Positions 1 to 7,400 of a stretch of 27,336 bases of DNA are shown piece by piece. The stretch spans positions 1 through 27,336 of the forward strand of contig CALIAD010000171.1 in the NCBI GenBank assembly GCA_938041635.1, in the 5' to 3' direction. The translations under genes and the position numbers were made by a program. The notes below the pieces were generated by a model. The model was not told the origin of the DNA, made no database searches, and saw only the letters and a program-made list of their open reading frames with translations. Every line of letters begins with the position of its first letter. Positions within the stretch are counted from its first letter, which is position 1. The DNA is from an uncultured Atopobium sp. GTDB lineage: Bacteria; Actinomycetota; Coriobacteriia; Coriobacteriales; Atopobiaceae.

Positions 1-281
1 GCTCTGAGTTCTATAACGCTCTTCAGTCTGGTCTTGCTATCGTGTGCGGACCTTGTGTTTCTAGTATTAATCTTTCTTTTATCAAGCCAAGTTCCTTCTC
101 GCCAAAAGATGAAAAAACAGCATCTCAGACGCATGCTGAAGAATCTGAAGTAGAGCCAGAGAATAGTGAAGGGCTAGCTACCTGTCAGCCAGTTGTCCCA
201 CAAACAGACAAAGATATTCGTTTAACCATTTCTGAACCAGAGGTAAAGGAGGTCAACAACAATGGAGCAGGACTTCTTTAA
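1..281 (+). CDS. C-terminal part of an Asp23/AmaP-operon protein (5' end outside window)
   Basis: The frame that ends with TAA at 279-281 is open from the first bases of the window, so this is the tail of a longer protein and not a gene starting at the internal GTG at 42. The visible residues begin SEFYNALQSGLAIVCGPCVS, then a beta-strand-like SSINLSF, then an acidic, Pro/Ser/Thr-rich tail of about 60 residues. The strand-like end resembles the last strand of Asp23-type domains. The two genes that follow (DUF2273 and Asp23) are the usual partners of AmaP or a second Asp23 protein in Gram-positive envelope-stress operons. The gene overlaps the next one by 20 bases, which suggests translational coupling. 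Identity as AmaP or Asp23 rests mainly on context and is uncertain. The overlap and open frame are seen directly. Confidence 0.6.
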   Translation, partial: SEFYNALQSGLAIVCGPCVSSINLSFIKPSSFSPKDEKTASQTHAEESEVEPENSEGLATCQPVVPQTDKDIRLTISEPEVKEVNNNGAGLL

Positions 282-504
282 AAAGGTTCAAGAAAACTGC
301 AAAAAATATGTTGTCGGCCATCCAGGTGCTGTTATTGGTGGATTCGTCGGACTCCTATCTGCCATTTTGTTATTTATCTTTGGTCTTTTTAAAATGCTGA
401 TTGTTGCATTATTTGTACTGGTAGGAGTTACTATTGGTCAGATCTTTGACGGAAAAGCAACTATCTTGACAAAGATTCGTTCCTTATTTACGGACAAAAA
501 TTAG
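262..504 (+). CDS. DUF2273-type small membrane protein
   Basis: An 80-residue protein with a basic/polar N-terminus (MEQDFFKKVQENCKKYVVGH), then one long hydrophobic stretch at about residues 24-60 that probably makes two closely spaced membrane helices, then a short charged tail. The PGAVIGGFVGLL start of the hydrophobic part and the IGQIFDG end are typical of the DUF2273 family, encoded next to Asp23/AmaP proteins. A strong ribosome binding site (AGGAGGT, 247-253) lies inside the previous gene, 8 bases before ATG 262. The likely role is membrane anchoring or partnering of Asp23-type proteins at the envelope; this is known only by association. The stop is 13 bases before the next start, so the three genes form one operon. 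Confidence 0.85.
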   Translation: MEQDFFKKVQENCKKYVVGHPGAVIGGFVGLLSAILLFIFGLFKMLIVALFVLVGVTIGQIFDGKATILTKIRSLFTDKN

Positions 505-517
505 ATAGGAGAGAGCT

Positions 518-1006
518 GTGGCAGAAGAACTTACAGATTCCCTTGAGAATACCTCTGAAGAAATTGTTTCTGCGGAAGAAACAACAGATGTTCCCTCTGA
601 TGCAGGTCTTGAAGACACAGATTCTTTAACGTTTTCCGGTGGAGTTGTCGAGAAAATTGTCTCTCTTGCCCTGCGTGATGTTACTAATGTAGTGGGCACC
701 CGCGGAAACTGGCTCAATAGAGTTCAGGATGTACTAGGTGCATCTGATACAGCTAAGGGTGTAACAGTAGAAGTTTTACCTGATAGCTCGCTTAATATTA
801 CTGTCTCTGTTCTCATCAAGTATGGTTCGTATGCTCCTCAGATTTTTGAGGATGTTAAGCGTACTATTGTGGAGAAAATCACAGGTATGACTGGACTTGA
901 AGTTTCTGGTGTTAACCTGCGGATTGAGGATGTTTTGACTGAAGAAGAATACGATCGTCTAAAGCATCATCCAGAAGAAACTGAACAGCTAGACAAAGAA
1001 GAGTAA
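518..1006 (+). CDS. Asp23/Gls24 family envelope stress response protein
   Basis: A 162-residue protein. Residues 1-45 are an acidic, Ser/Thr/Glu-rich leader. The Asp23 (DUF322) domain follows: GVVEKIVSLALRDVTNVVGT, then a central strand pair (SLNITVSVLIKYG), a helix (IFEDVKRTIVEKITGMTGLE) and the closing strand VSGVNLRIEDV. A charged Glu/Lys-rich tail ends the protein. The start is GTG 518, preceded by TAGGAGAG. Family members are abundant soluble proteins tethered to the membrane by AmaP-type anchors and induced by alkaline or envelope stress. The position directly after a DUF2273 gene supports this. The long acidic N-terminal leader is unlike the short Firmicutes Asp23 N-terminus. Confidence 0.92.
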   Translation: MAEELTDSLENTSEEIVSAEETTDVPSDAGLEDTDSLTFSGGVVEKIVSLALRDVTNVVGTRGNWLNRVQDVLGASDTAKGVTVEVLPDSSLNITVSVLIKYGSYAPQIFEDVKRTIVEKITGMTGLEVSGVNLRIEDVLTEEEYDRLKHHPEETEQLDKEE

Positions 1007-1098
1007 AGTACGATAAAATTTATACGTTTTCATGCTTTTTTGTTACTCGTTTCACCATTGTTTGTTAGAAATGCTCCCGATGCGCAAGGAGTTTTGCC

Positions 1099-3588
1099 AT
1101 GAAAAGGCTTACACGTTGGAGTATGGCGATTGTCGCTACATTTGTATTGGCACTTTCGCTCGTTGGAGGACTTGCAAAGCAAGCACTCGCAGATACCCCT
1201 GTTACCTCAGAGGCTGAGCTGCTGGCTGCTATTGCTGCAGCCCCAGCAGATGGATCACAGTCTATTGTTCAGGTTAACGCAGACTTCACCATCACTGCCC
1301 CTGTTCAGATTCCCGCAAACAAGAACATCAGGTTAATGGGTAGCGGAACTATTACCAGCGCCATGACCGGCTCTAATCATTTCTATATGTTCAAGATTGC
1401 TTCTGGCGGTGCAGTTACTCTCGATGGTGCCACCATTGATGGTAATAACACCGCATTTGCTGTTGAAAACCGCGGTACTTTTACCATGCTTAACGGTGTT
1501 ATAAAAAATGGCAAAGCAAGACCTTATTCTGGAAATAACGGCGTAGTTCTTACCACTGGCGCCGGTGCAAAATTTGTTATGGCCGGCGGCACCATCCAGG
1601 ACAGCACGATCGCTAACGATCGTGGTGGTGCGGTTACTGTTGTAAATGGTGCTACAGGCGAGCTTCGTGGCGGTACTATTCAGAACACCACTCTTACCAA
1701 CCAGTACTCCGGTAGTGTAATGGTTAAAAATGCAGATTTCACCATGACTGGCGGAACCATCACTGGTGGTGATGCTTCCTCTACTATTAATTCTTCTGGT
1801 GGTCTGATGCTGTATGCTCTTGATCCTAATGGCGAGACAACAACAGCTTCTATGAACGGCGGATATATCACTAACAACAAGGCTATTGAAGGTGCAGGCG
1901 TCTACGTTTACGCAGGTAATCCTCAGTTTGGTGATTCTAAGTCAAAGGCAGACTTTACCTTTAATGGTGGTTCAATTACTGATAATGTTGCTTCTGAGTC
2001 TGGTGGCGGTATCTACGTAACTTGGAACGGCAACGTTGTTATGAACAACGGCATCATCAAGAACAACACTGCTGGCATTGCTGGTGGTGGTGTTGCTACC
2101 TACGACCAGTTTGTTGGAGTTGTTGCTGGTCAGGATCTTACGCGTATGCGTAATTCCAAGGTTCCTTATTCTAGGGTTGGTGCTCCTTGGAATAACTGGC
2201 CAAATATTTACCGTGCTGGTTTTACCATGAACGGTGGTTCTATTGAACAGAATAAGGCTACTAGTAACGGTACTAACCAGCTTGGCGATAAGGGCGTTGG
2301 CGCTGGTGTTTATATTGCATCTGCTAATGTAACTCTTAATGCGGGCGAAATTATTAATAACACTGCAAACGATCAGGGTGGCGCAGTTTACGTTGCTTCT
2401 GTTCCTTATGTTGTTCACATTAATAACGCACTTATTAAGAACAACACCGCAACCGTTATTGGCGGCGGCGCTTGGTTCTGTCCAACCGGTGTAGCTGAGT
2501 TCCACTCCAAAAATGGCGTAGCATTCTTCAACAACACCGCAAATGGTGCTGCTGATGAGATTGCAACCGTTCGTGGTGCAGGTGAATCTGCCGGTGCAAC
2601 TATTTCTGATTATATGCTTGGTGGTGCCTCTGCACATTGGACTAAGGATGGCGCGGTTACCATCAACCTTCCTTCAATCCTTGGTGAAGCTGATCCAGCT
2701 GCTGCACGTCATACTACTGAAGAAGTAAGCAATATCGTTAACAACACCGATATGCTTGCTCTTGAGTCTAATCTTCGTTATAGCTCTATCACCGCAGCAC
2801 AGAATAAGGCTAAACTGATTATTTCTGGAAATACCGCACAGCGTGGTGGTGGTATTGGCTCCAACGGTACCGTTATGACTGGTGAAGAGGGTACTCAGGA
2901 TGTAACCGTTAAGAAGGTTTGGGATACTTCTGCAAACCCAGATGCAGTTATTCCAGAGACGCTTACTGTTTACCTAAAGGCAGATGGATATGTTGTTGAC
3001 TCCGTTGAGCTTTCTGCAGCAAACAACTGGGAGCATACATTCCACGGTCTTCCTGATAACGTAACTTTGAGCTTTACAGAAGGAACCGTAGTCGGTTGGA
3101 CTGCTCAGACTCCTGAGGTTAACGGTAACGTTACTACCTTGACTAACAAGGCTGATGCTCCTGTAACTCGCGATGTTCCAGTAACCAAAGTTTGGAATGG
3201 TACAAAGAAGGATTCTGTAACCGTTCACCTGCTTGCTGATGGTGTTGACACTGGTCAGACCCTTGTCCTTTCTGAGGCAAACAATTGGACCGGTTCATTT
3301 GTTGGTGTAAATCTTTACGCAGCAGATAATCACGTCATTGCTTACACCGTTTCTGAGGATGCTATTGAGGGTTACACTTCTGAGATAACTGGTGATATGG
3401 CTAATGGCTTTACTATTACAAACACCGAGACTCCAGTTACTCCAACTCCAGAGAAGCCTGGTAAGAAGCGTAAGCACCGCACGCCTGATACTGGTGACGC
3501 AAGTGTTGTAGCTATGGTTGCATTTGCAACGGTCGGCGCTGGCTTTGTTGGTGTTGGAGCATATGCTCGCACTCGTAAAGAGCAGTAA
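1099..3588 (+). CDS. Cell-wall-anchored surface protein: beta-helix repeats, two Cna-B domains, TPDTG sorting signal
   Basis: An 829-residue exported protein. A signal peptide (MKRLTRWSMAIVATFVLALS onward) probably ends at ALA-D near residue 32. Residues about 40-590 are a Gly/Asn-rich series of degenerate repeats of the form GG-x-I-x-N-N-x-A and SGGGIYV, as in right-handed parallel beta-helix (pectate-lyase-like) adhesins. Two Cna-B-type domains follow, starting near residues 598 (VTVKKVWD) and 690 (VPVTKVWNG); each carries the Lys-Val-Trp opening typical of isopeptide-bonded stalk domains. A Thr/Pro linker and Lys/Arg patch precede TPDTG at residues 795-799, then a hydrophobic helix and an RTRKEQ tail, which is a sortase signal in which Leu is not present. 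The start ATG has AAGGAG upstream. No sortase gene is in the window. The ligand is unknown. Confidence 0.88.
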   Translation: MKRLTRWSMAIVATFVLALSLVGGLAKQALADTPVTSEAELLAAIAAAPADGSQSIVQVNADFTITAPVQIPANKNIRLMGSGTITSAMTGSNHFYMFKIASGGAVTLDGATIDGNNTAFAVENRGTFTMLNGVIKNGKARPYSGNNGVVLTTGAGAKFVMAGGTIQDSTIANDRGGAVTVVNGATGELRGGTIQNTTLTNQYSGSVMVKNADFTMTGGTITGGDASSTINSSGGLMLYALDPNGETTTASMNGGYITNNKAIEGAGVYVYAGNPQFGDSKSKADFTFNGGSITDNVASESGGGIYVTWNGNVVMNNGIIKNNTAGIAGGGVATYDQFVGVVAGQDLTRMRNSKVPYSRVGAPWNNWPNIYRAGFTMNGGSIEQNKATSNGTNQLGDKGVGAGVYIASANVTLNAGEIINNTANDQGGAVYVASVPYVVHINNALIKNNTATVIGGGAWFCPTGVAEFHSKNGVAFFNNTANGAADEIATVRGAGESAGATISDYMLGGASAHWTKDGAVTINLPSILGEADPAAARHTTEEVSNIVNNTDMLALESNLRYSSITAAQNKAKLIISGNTAQRGGGIGSNGTVMTGEEGTQDVTVKKVWDTSANPDAVIPETLTVYLKADGYVVDSVELSAANNWEHTFHGLPDNVTLSFTEGTVVGWTAQTPEVNGNVTTLTNKADAPVTRDVPVTKVWNGTKKDSVTVHLLADGVDTGQTLVLSEANNWTGSFVGVNLYAADNHVIAYTVSEDAIEGYTSEITGDMANGFTITNTETPVTPTPEKPGKKRKHRTPDTGDASVVAMVAFATVGAGFVGVGAYARTRKEQ

Positions 3589-3613
3589 GCAACACATATA
3601 CACCTAGTATGCA

Positions 3614-3650
3614 GATCCCCCGCTTTCATAGAAAGTGGGGGATTTTTGTT
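3614..3650 (+). terminator. Rho-independent terminator after the surface protein gene
   Basis: A 12-bp stem (ATCCCCCGCTTT at 3615-3626 with AAAGTGGGGGAT at 3631-3642, one G-T pair) closes a 4-base loop and is followed directly by TTTTGTT. It lies 25 bases after the stop codon of the surface protein, so that gene ends its own transcript. Confidence 0.93.
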
Positions 3651-3813
3651 AGAAGGACAATTTCTAGTTTTAACTGGGGATGTTTACGTTCACCGAATTT
3701 GCCAACCGTTTAACCAATAAGAGTGTTCTTCTCGCCAGGAGAGGTTAGAGAAGAAGGACAATACTACTAGGTGGATAGTGAGTATCTGCATGAGTACCTT
3801 ATTGGAGGTTGTT

Positions 3814-4578
3814 ATGGAGCTCAAAGCTGATAAAAAGGTAATTGTCGAGCGTAATAACAAAGTTGTGTACGACAACGGAGACACAGTCGTTAAGGTGTTC
3901 AGCGGAAGCAAACCTTCTGCTGATATTATGAATGAGGGTTTAAACCTCACTCGTGCTGAGCAGGCCGGCATCAACGTACCTTCTCTTGTAGAGATCAGTA
4001 AGGTAGGTAATTGCTGGGCTGTATCAACCAGAAAAGTTGCAGGCAAAACAATCAGGCAGCTTATTGAGGAGCATCCAGAAAAAGAGGACGAGTATCTCAA
4101 TAAGTTCGTCGATATTGAGCTGGCTATTCACGCTCATAAGGCACCACTTCTTACTCGTCAAAAAGACAAGTTCACTAGAATGATTAATAGCATTCCAGAC
4201 ATTCTTGATGAGGCTACAAGGTACGAGCTTCTGCTTAAGCTTGATGGCATGAAGCCTCACACTAAGGTCTGTCATGGTGACTTTGTTCCTTCCAACGTTA
4301 TTCTCACCGAGGATGGCGCTCCTGTAATTCTTGACTGGGCTCACGCTACACAGGGCAATGGTGCTGCAGACTGCGCTACAACTTACCTGCACCTGCTTCT
4401 TCATGGCGATGAGGAACTTGCCGAGAAATACATCAATCTGTATTGCACCAAGCAAGGCTGCACTCGTCAGTATGTAAACGAATGGCTTGGCATTATTGCT
4501 GCAGCAGAGCTTGCTCGCGGTCGTGTAAAAGAAACAGAGTTCCTGCTTAAGTGGGTAAATGTTTTTGATGCAATGTAG
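3814..4578 (+). CDS. APH/choline-kinase-fold phosphotransferase family protein
   Basis: A 254-residue protein with the two signature motifs of the aminoglycoside phosphotransferase fold: the catalytic loop HGDFVPSNV (HGDxxxxN) and the metal-binding LDWAHA (the Asp-Trp of the DFG-equivalent site). The N-terminal lobe has strands with VVYDNGDTVVKVF, where the last Lys is a candidate ATP-site lysine. The open frame runs upstream to 3778, but GGAGG at 3804-3808 sits 5 bases before ATG 3814, so that start (MELKADKKV) is preferred. The substrate cannot be told from sequence. Such proteins may phosphorylate small sugars or alcohols, and an antibiotic resistance role is not implied. The gene stands alone between two terminators. 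Confidence 0.82.
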   Translation: MELKADKKVIVERNNKVVYDNGDTVVKVFSGSKPSADIMNEGLNLTRAEQAGINVPSLVEISKVGNCWAVSTRKVAGKTIRQLIEEHPEKEDEYLNKFVDIELAIHAHKAPLLTRQKDKFTRMINSIPDILDEATRYELLLKLDGMKPHTKVCHGDFVPSNVILTEDGAPVILDWAHATQGNGAADCATTYLHLLLHGDEELAEKYINLYCTKQGCTRQYVNEWLGIIAAAELARGRVKETEFLLKWVNVFDAM

Positions 4579-4605
4579 TTGGTTACAAGAACTTTAAACT
4601 AACTG

Positions 4606-4636
4606 AGAAGAGCCTCGTCAGGGGCTCTTCTTTTAT
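4606..4636 (+). terminator. Rho-independent terminator after the APH-fold gene
   Basis: A 9-bp stem (AGAAGAGCC at 4606-4614 with GGCTCTTCT at 4623-4631) with an 8-base loop and a following T-rich run. It lies about 27 bases after the stop of the phosphotransferase gene and before the acetyltransferase gene. Confidence 0.88.
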
Positions 4637-4678
4637 TACACTTCTTGTTATTATATAAAGAGACACAAGGAGTTAGTC

Positions 4679-5320
4679 ATGTATGATATTGATCCAAAGC
4701 AGACCATCGCAAAGTCAGAAAATAAGAAATCAAAGCTTGAGCGTATGAGCACAGGTGAGTGGTGTGGTGGCGATGCTGATGCAGAACAAAGCGCAGCTTT
4801 TTGGCGCGCTAAGGATCTTGCCTGGGAGTTCAATCAGACTCGTCCAAGTGATAAAGAAAAATGTCGTCAGATTTTGACTGAACTTCTCGGCGAACTGGGA
4901 GAGGGAAGTGCAGCAGTTTCTCCCTTCAACGTCGATTATGGCTTCAACATCAAGATTGGCCCACATAGCTTTATTAACCATGGTGCATACTTGATGGATT
5001 GTGCGCCTATCACTTTTGGTGCTCATAGTTTTGTAGGCCCTCAGTTTAAGGCGTACACCGTTCAGCATCCTTTAGATGTTGAGGAGAGAAACGCTTGGTA
5101 TGAGCGAGCTCTACCTATTACAGTAGGAGATAACTGCTGGTTTGGCGGAAATGTGACGGTGCTTCCCGGTGTAACTATCGGAAATAACTGTGTAATTGGT
5201 GCTAATAGTCTGGTTACTAAAGATATTCCAGACAATTCTCTTGTTGTGGGTTCTCCAGCAAAGGTGGTTCGTCAAATTACTGAGGCAGATAAGCTGGGAC
5301 TTAAGGAGCTTCTGGGCTAG
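4679..5320 (+). CDS. Sugar O-acetyltransferase (maltose/galactoside acetyltransferase type, left-handed beta-helix)
   Basis: A 213-residue protein. The N-terminal helical Mac region (residues about 35-75, including LERMSTGEW and the Trp/Asn-rich WEFNQTRP) is followed by hexapeptide repeats forming a left-handed beta-helix (IKIGPHSFINHGAYLMD, ITVGDNCWFGGNVTVLPG, VTIGNNCVIGANSLVTKDIP) and the C-terminal VVGSPAKVVR closure. The His in YTVQHPLD is the expected catalytic base of the family, which transfers acetyl from acetyl-CoA to a sugar hydroxyl. Family members include maltose, galactoside and nodulation acetyltransferases, and the true acceptor is unknown. AAGGAG lies 8 bases upstream of the ATG. 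Length matches the family. No sugar-uptake gene is adjacent. Confidence 0.92.
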   Translation: MYDIDPKQTIAKSENKKSKLERMSTGEWCGGDADAEQSAAFWRAKDLAWEFNQTRPSDKEKCRQILTELLGELGEGSAAVSPFNVDYGFNIKIGPHSFINHGAYLMDCAPITFGAHSFVGPQFKAYTVQHPLDVEERNAWYERALPITVGDNCWFGGNVTVLPGVTIGNNCVIGANSLVTKDIPDNSLVVGSPAKVVRQITEADKLGLKELLG

Positions 5321-5369
5321 TCCGTTGGGCTAAGATCACGTGGCTTCGGGGCATTGTTTAACTATTTAT

Positions 5370-5407
5370 TTGATGTTAGAGGAGTCCGCGCTAGTCCGCG
5401 CTATAAT
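5370..5407 (+). promoter_or_regulatory. Candidate thi operon promoter with 10-bp tandem duplication in the spacer
   Basis: A perfect -10 TATAAT (5402-5407) lies just upstream of the riboswitch. The best -35-like hexamer, TTGATG at 5370-5375, is 26 bases away, too far for a normal promoter. The spacer holds an exact tandem repeat of AGTCCGCGCT (5383-5392 and 5393-5402). Removing one copy gives a 16-base spacer, within the normal range. The -10 is well supported. The -35 and the effect of the duplication are inference. Confidence 0.55.
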
Positions 5408-5412
5408 AAATG

Positions 5413-5501
5413 TACGGGGAGCTAGGAAATAGCCTGGCTGAGAGGCAGCACCTCATGCTGCGACCCATTAACCTGATCTGGGTAATGCCAGCGTAGGGAG
5501 T
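5413..5501 (+). promoter_or_regulatory. TPP riboswitch (THI element)
   Basis: The conserved core of the thiamine pyrophosphate aptamer is present in order: GGGGAGC, GGCTGAGAGG, GACCC, ACCTGATCTGGGTAATGCCA and GCGTAGGGA. The aptamer binds TPP, the end product of thiamine uptake and synthesis, and lies in the leader of the transporter genes that follow. No terminator hairpin with a T-run lies between it and the first gene, which points to control of translation. Confidence 0.97.
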
Positions 5502-5533
5502 CAATGCCATCCTTACGCACTACAAGAAGGAGG
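5491..5533 (+). promoter_or_regulatory. Predicted expression platform and ribosome binding site of the TPP riboswitch
   Basis: The aptamer's 3' segment GCGTAGGGA (5491-5499) can pair with TCCTTACGC (5510-5518), 9 bp including one G-T. The TCCTT part (5510-5514) can instead pair with AAGGA (5527-5531), the ribosome binding site 6 bases before ATG 5538. The two pairings exclude each other. When TPP holds GCGTAGGGA in the aptamer, TCCTT would be free to mask the ribosome binding site. The complementarity is seen directly and the switching model is inferred. Confidence 0.6.
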
Positions 5534-5537
5534 GCAT

Positions 5538-6311
5538 ATGAAAAAACTTTCTCAGTTTGCGCTGCAAGCCATATCCCTTACTTCTTTTCTTGTGCTTTGG
5601 CAGCTTGTTATTGTTGCAGGAATTATTCCAAATTATCTTGTTCCAACACCTGTTCAGGTTGTATTTGCACTGGTCAAGGACTTTCAGCTTCTTATGACAC
5701 ATACAGGGATTACACTTCTAGAATCCCTTGTTGGTCTGGCTATTGGAGTGCTTATTGGCTTTGCGCTTGCGGTTCTTATGGACTTCTTCAAAACGCTGGA
5801 CAAGCTGCTTTCTCCACTTGTTACTATCTCGCAGACTATTCCTATTGTGACTATCGCACCGCTTCTGGTGCTTTGGCTGGGTTATGGCCTTTTGCCAAAG
5901 ATTGTTCTTGTGGCCATTTCAACGTTTTTCCCCATTACCGTGGCGTTGAACTCGGCATTTAAATCAATTGATCCCGATATGGTTGACCTGATGACCACCA
6001 TGGGAGCTAGTCGTGTGCAGATTTTTTGGCACGTCAAGTTGGCTGCTGCTGCACCACAGTTTTTCTCGGGACTCAAAATGAGCGTGACCTACGCCGTAAT
6101 TGGCGCAGTAATTGCAGAATGGCTGGGAGGCGACGCTGGACTGGGAGTGTATATGACGCGCGTCAGAAAGGCGTTTGCGTACGACAGGATGTTTGCGGCA
6201 ATCGTGGTAGTGTCTGCGCTGTCGCTGGTGTTGATGAAGCTCGTGGAACTTGTCCAAAAGCGTGCACTTCCTTGGGATACCTCTCAGGATGCCAAAGAAT
6301 CTGCACGATAA
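5538..6311 (+). CDS. thiX: Thiamine-precursor ABC transporter permease (ThiX-like)
   Basis: A 257-residue integral membrane protein of the SsuC/TauC/ThiX permease family with about six hydrophobic helices (for example residues 12-31, 58-82, 100-118, 121-138, 183-200 and 219-236). The EAA-type cytoplasmic loop that docks the ATPase starts near residue 153 (MTTMGASRVQIFWHVKLAAA). ATG 5538 follows AAGGAGGG. The TPP riboswitch directly upstream and the NMT1-type binding protein downstream indicate import of a thiamine pyrimidine precursor, such as hydroxymethylpyrimidine or formylaminopyrimidine, rather than sulfonates or taurine. The substrate is inferred. No tenA, a frequent partner of thiXYZ, is present here. 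Confidence 0.88.
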   Translation: MKKLSQFALQAISLTSFLVLWQLVIVAGIIPNYLVPTPVQVVFALVKDFQLLMTHTGITLLESLVGLAIGVLIGFALAVLMDFFKTLDKLLSPLVTISQTIPIVTIAPLLVLWLGYGLLPKIVLVAISTFFPITVALNSAFKSIDPDMVDLMTTMGASRVQIFWHVKLAAAAPQFFSGLKMSVTYAVIGAVIAEWLGGDAGLGVYMTRVRKAFAYDRMFAAIVVVSALSLVLMKLVELVQKRALPWDTSQDAKESAR

Positions 6312-6347
6312 CTTTGACGGAACTCAAAGAAAGAAGTGATTACGCGC

Positions 6348-7400
6348 ATGAACGCATTTAATCGCAAGGGTATAACAAGAAAAGGCTTTCTAACTGCGAT
6401 GGGTTTCTCGACAGCAGGACTTTGCACAGGTTGCTCGCTTGAGCAGCCGTCGGCTCCATCCAACGCAAACAAGAGTGCTGGGCAGAATTCCAGCGGTACC
6501 ACAGAGATTACGTTTGCTCTGGACTACACTCCTAACACCAACCACACCGGCATTTATGTGGCTCAGGAGAAGGGCTACTTTGACGAGGTCGGCCTCAAGG
6601 TAACTATTCAGCAGCCACCTGCTGACGGCGCCGATGCGCTGATTGGTGCCGGCGGCGCTCAGATGGGCGTTACCTACCAGGACTATATTGCTAACAGCCT
6701 CTCGTCTTCTAATCCGCTGCCATATACTGCGGTGGCCGCTATCATTCAGCACAATCTTTCGGGCATTATGAGCCGTGAAGAGGATCACATTGTTCGTCCA
6801 CGTGACCTTAATGATCGTACCTACGCAACGTGGAATCTCCCTGTTGAACAGGCTACTATCAGGTCTGTTATGGAGTCTGATGGAGGAGATCCTTCAACGC
6901 TCAAGATGGTGCCTTACGAGGTAGATGATGAGGTATCTGGCCTAAAAGCAAAGATGTTTGATGCAGTTTGGGTGTATGAGCAGTGGGCTGTTCAAAACGC
7001 TCGTGTTCAGAACTTTGCATACAACTACTTTGCGTTTGCAACTATTGATCAGAATTTTGACTATTACACTCCAGTCATTGCAGTAAATGATGGCTTTGCA
7101 AAAGAGAATCCAGACGCTGTTAAGGCCTTCTTAAGCGCTACCAGAAAAGGTTATGAGTTCTGCGTCTCTAACCCAGACGAGGCAGCAGAGATTCTGCTCA
7201 AAGCTGTTCCAGAACTTGACGCTGACCTGGTTAAAGCTTCTCAGAAGTTCTTGGCAGCCAAATACATTGACGACGCCGAGAAGTGGGGTGTTATTGACTC
7301 TGCCCGCTGGCAGCGTTTCTACACCTGGCTCAATAACCAGCAGCTGCTAGAGAATAAGATTGATCCATCCGCAGGATTTACTAGTGAGTACCTTGGATAA
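6348..7400 (+). CDS. thiY: Thiamine-precursor ABC transporter substrate-binding lipoprotein (ThiY-like, NMT1/THI5 family)
   Basis: About 350 residues. From ATG 6348 the N-terminus has a basic stretch (NRKGITRKGF), a hydrophobic core and a lipobox-like L-C-T-G-C with the lipidated Cys at 29. A Ser/Asn-rich linker leads to the NMT1/THI5 fold: ITFALDYTPNTNHTGIYVAQ, KGYFDEVGL and GADALIGAGGAQMGVTYQDY are typical. Binding proteins of this type hand pyrimidine precursors to ThiX. A GTG start at 6336, four codons upstream, is also possible, and neither has a strong ribosome binding site. The gene is 36 bases after thiX and overlaps the start of thiZ. The riboswitch context supports the ligand class, but the exact ligand is unknown. 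Confidence 0.87.
   Translation: MNAFNRKGITRKGFLTAMGFSTAGLCTGCSLEQPSAPSNANKSAGQNSSGTTEITFALDYTPNTNHTGIYVAQEKGYFDEVGLKVTIQQPPADGADALIGAGGAQMGVTYQDYIANSLSSSNPLPYTAVAAIIQHNLSGIMSREEDHIVRPRDLNDRTYATWNLPVEQATIRSVMESDGGDPSTLKMVPYEVDDEVSGLKAKMFDAVWVYEQWAVQNARVQNFAYNYFAFATIDQNFDYYTPVIAVNDGFAKENPDAVKAFLSATRKGYEFCVSNPDEAAEILLKAVPELDADLVKASQKFLAAKYIDDAEKWGVIDSARWQRFYTWLNNQQLLENKIDPSAGFTSEYLG

Noticed and set aside
1972..2637. 221-codon minus-strand frame inside the surface protein gene
   Set aside because: Repetitive Gly/Asn codons keep the opposite strand free of stops. The translated product is Asn/Thr-rich and has no family features.
3651..3762. 11-bp direct repeat AGAAGGACAAT (3651-3661 and 3752-3762)
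   Set aside because: Two copies of a purine-rich 11-mer upstream of the APH-fold gene can be chance. There is no further structure or insertion between them.
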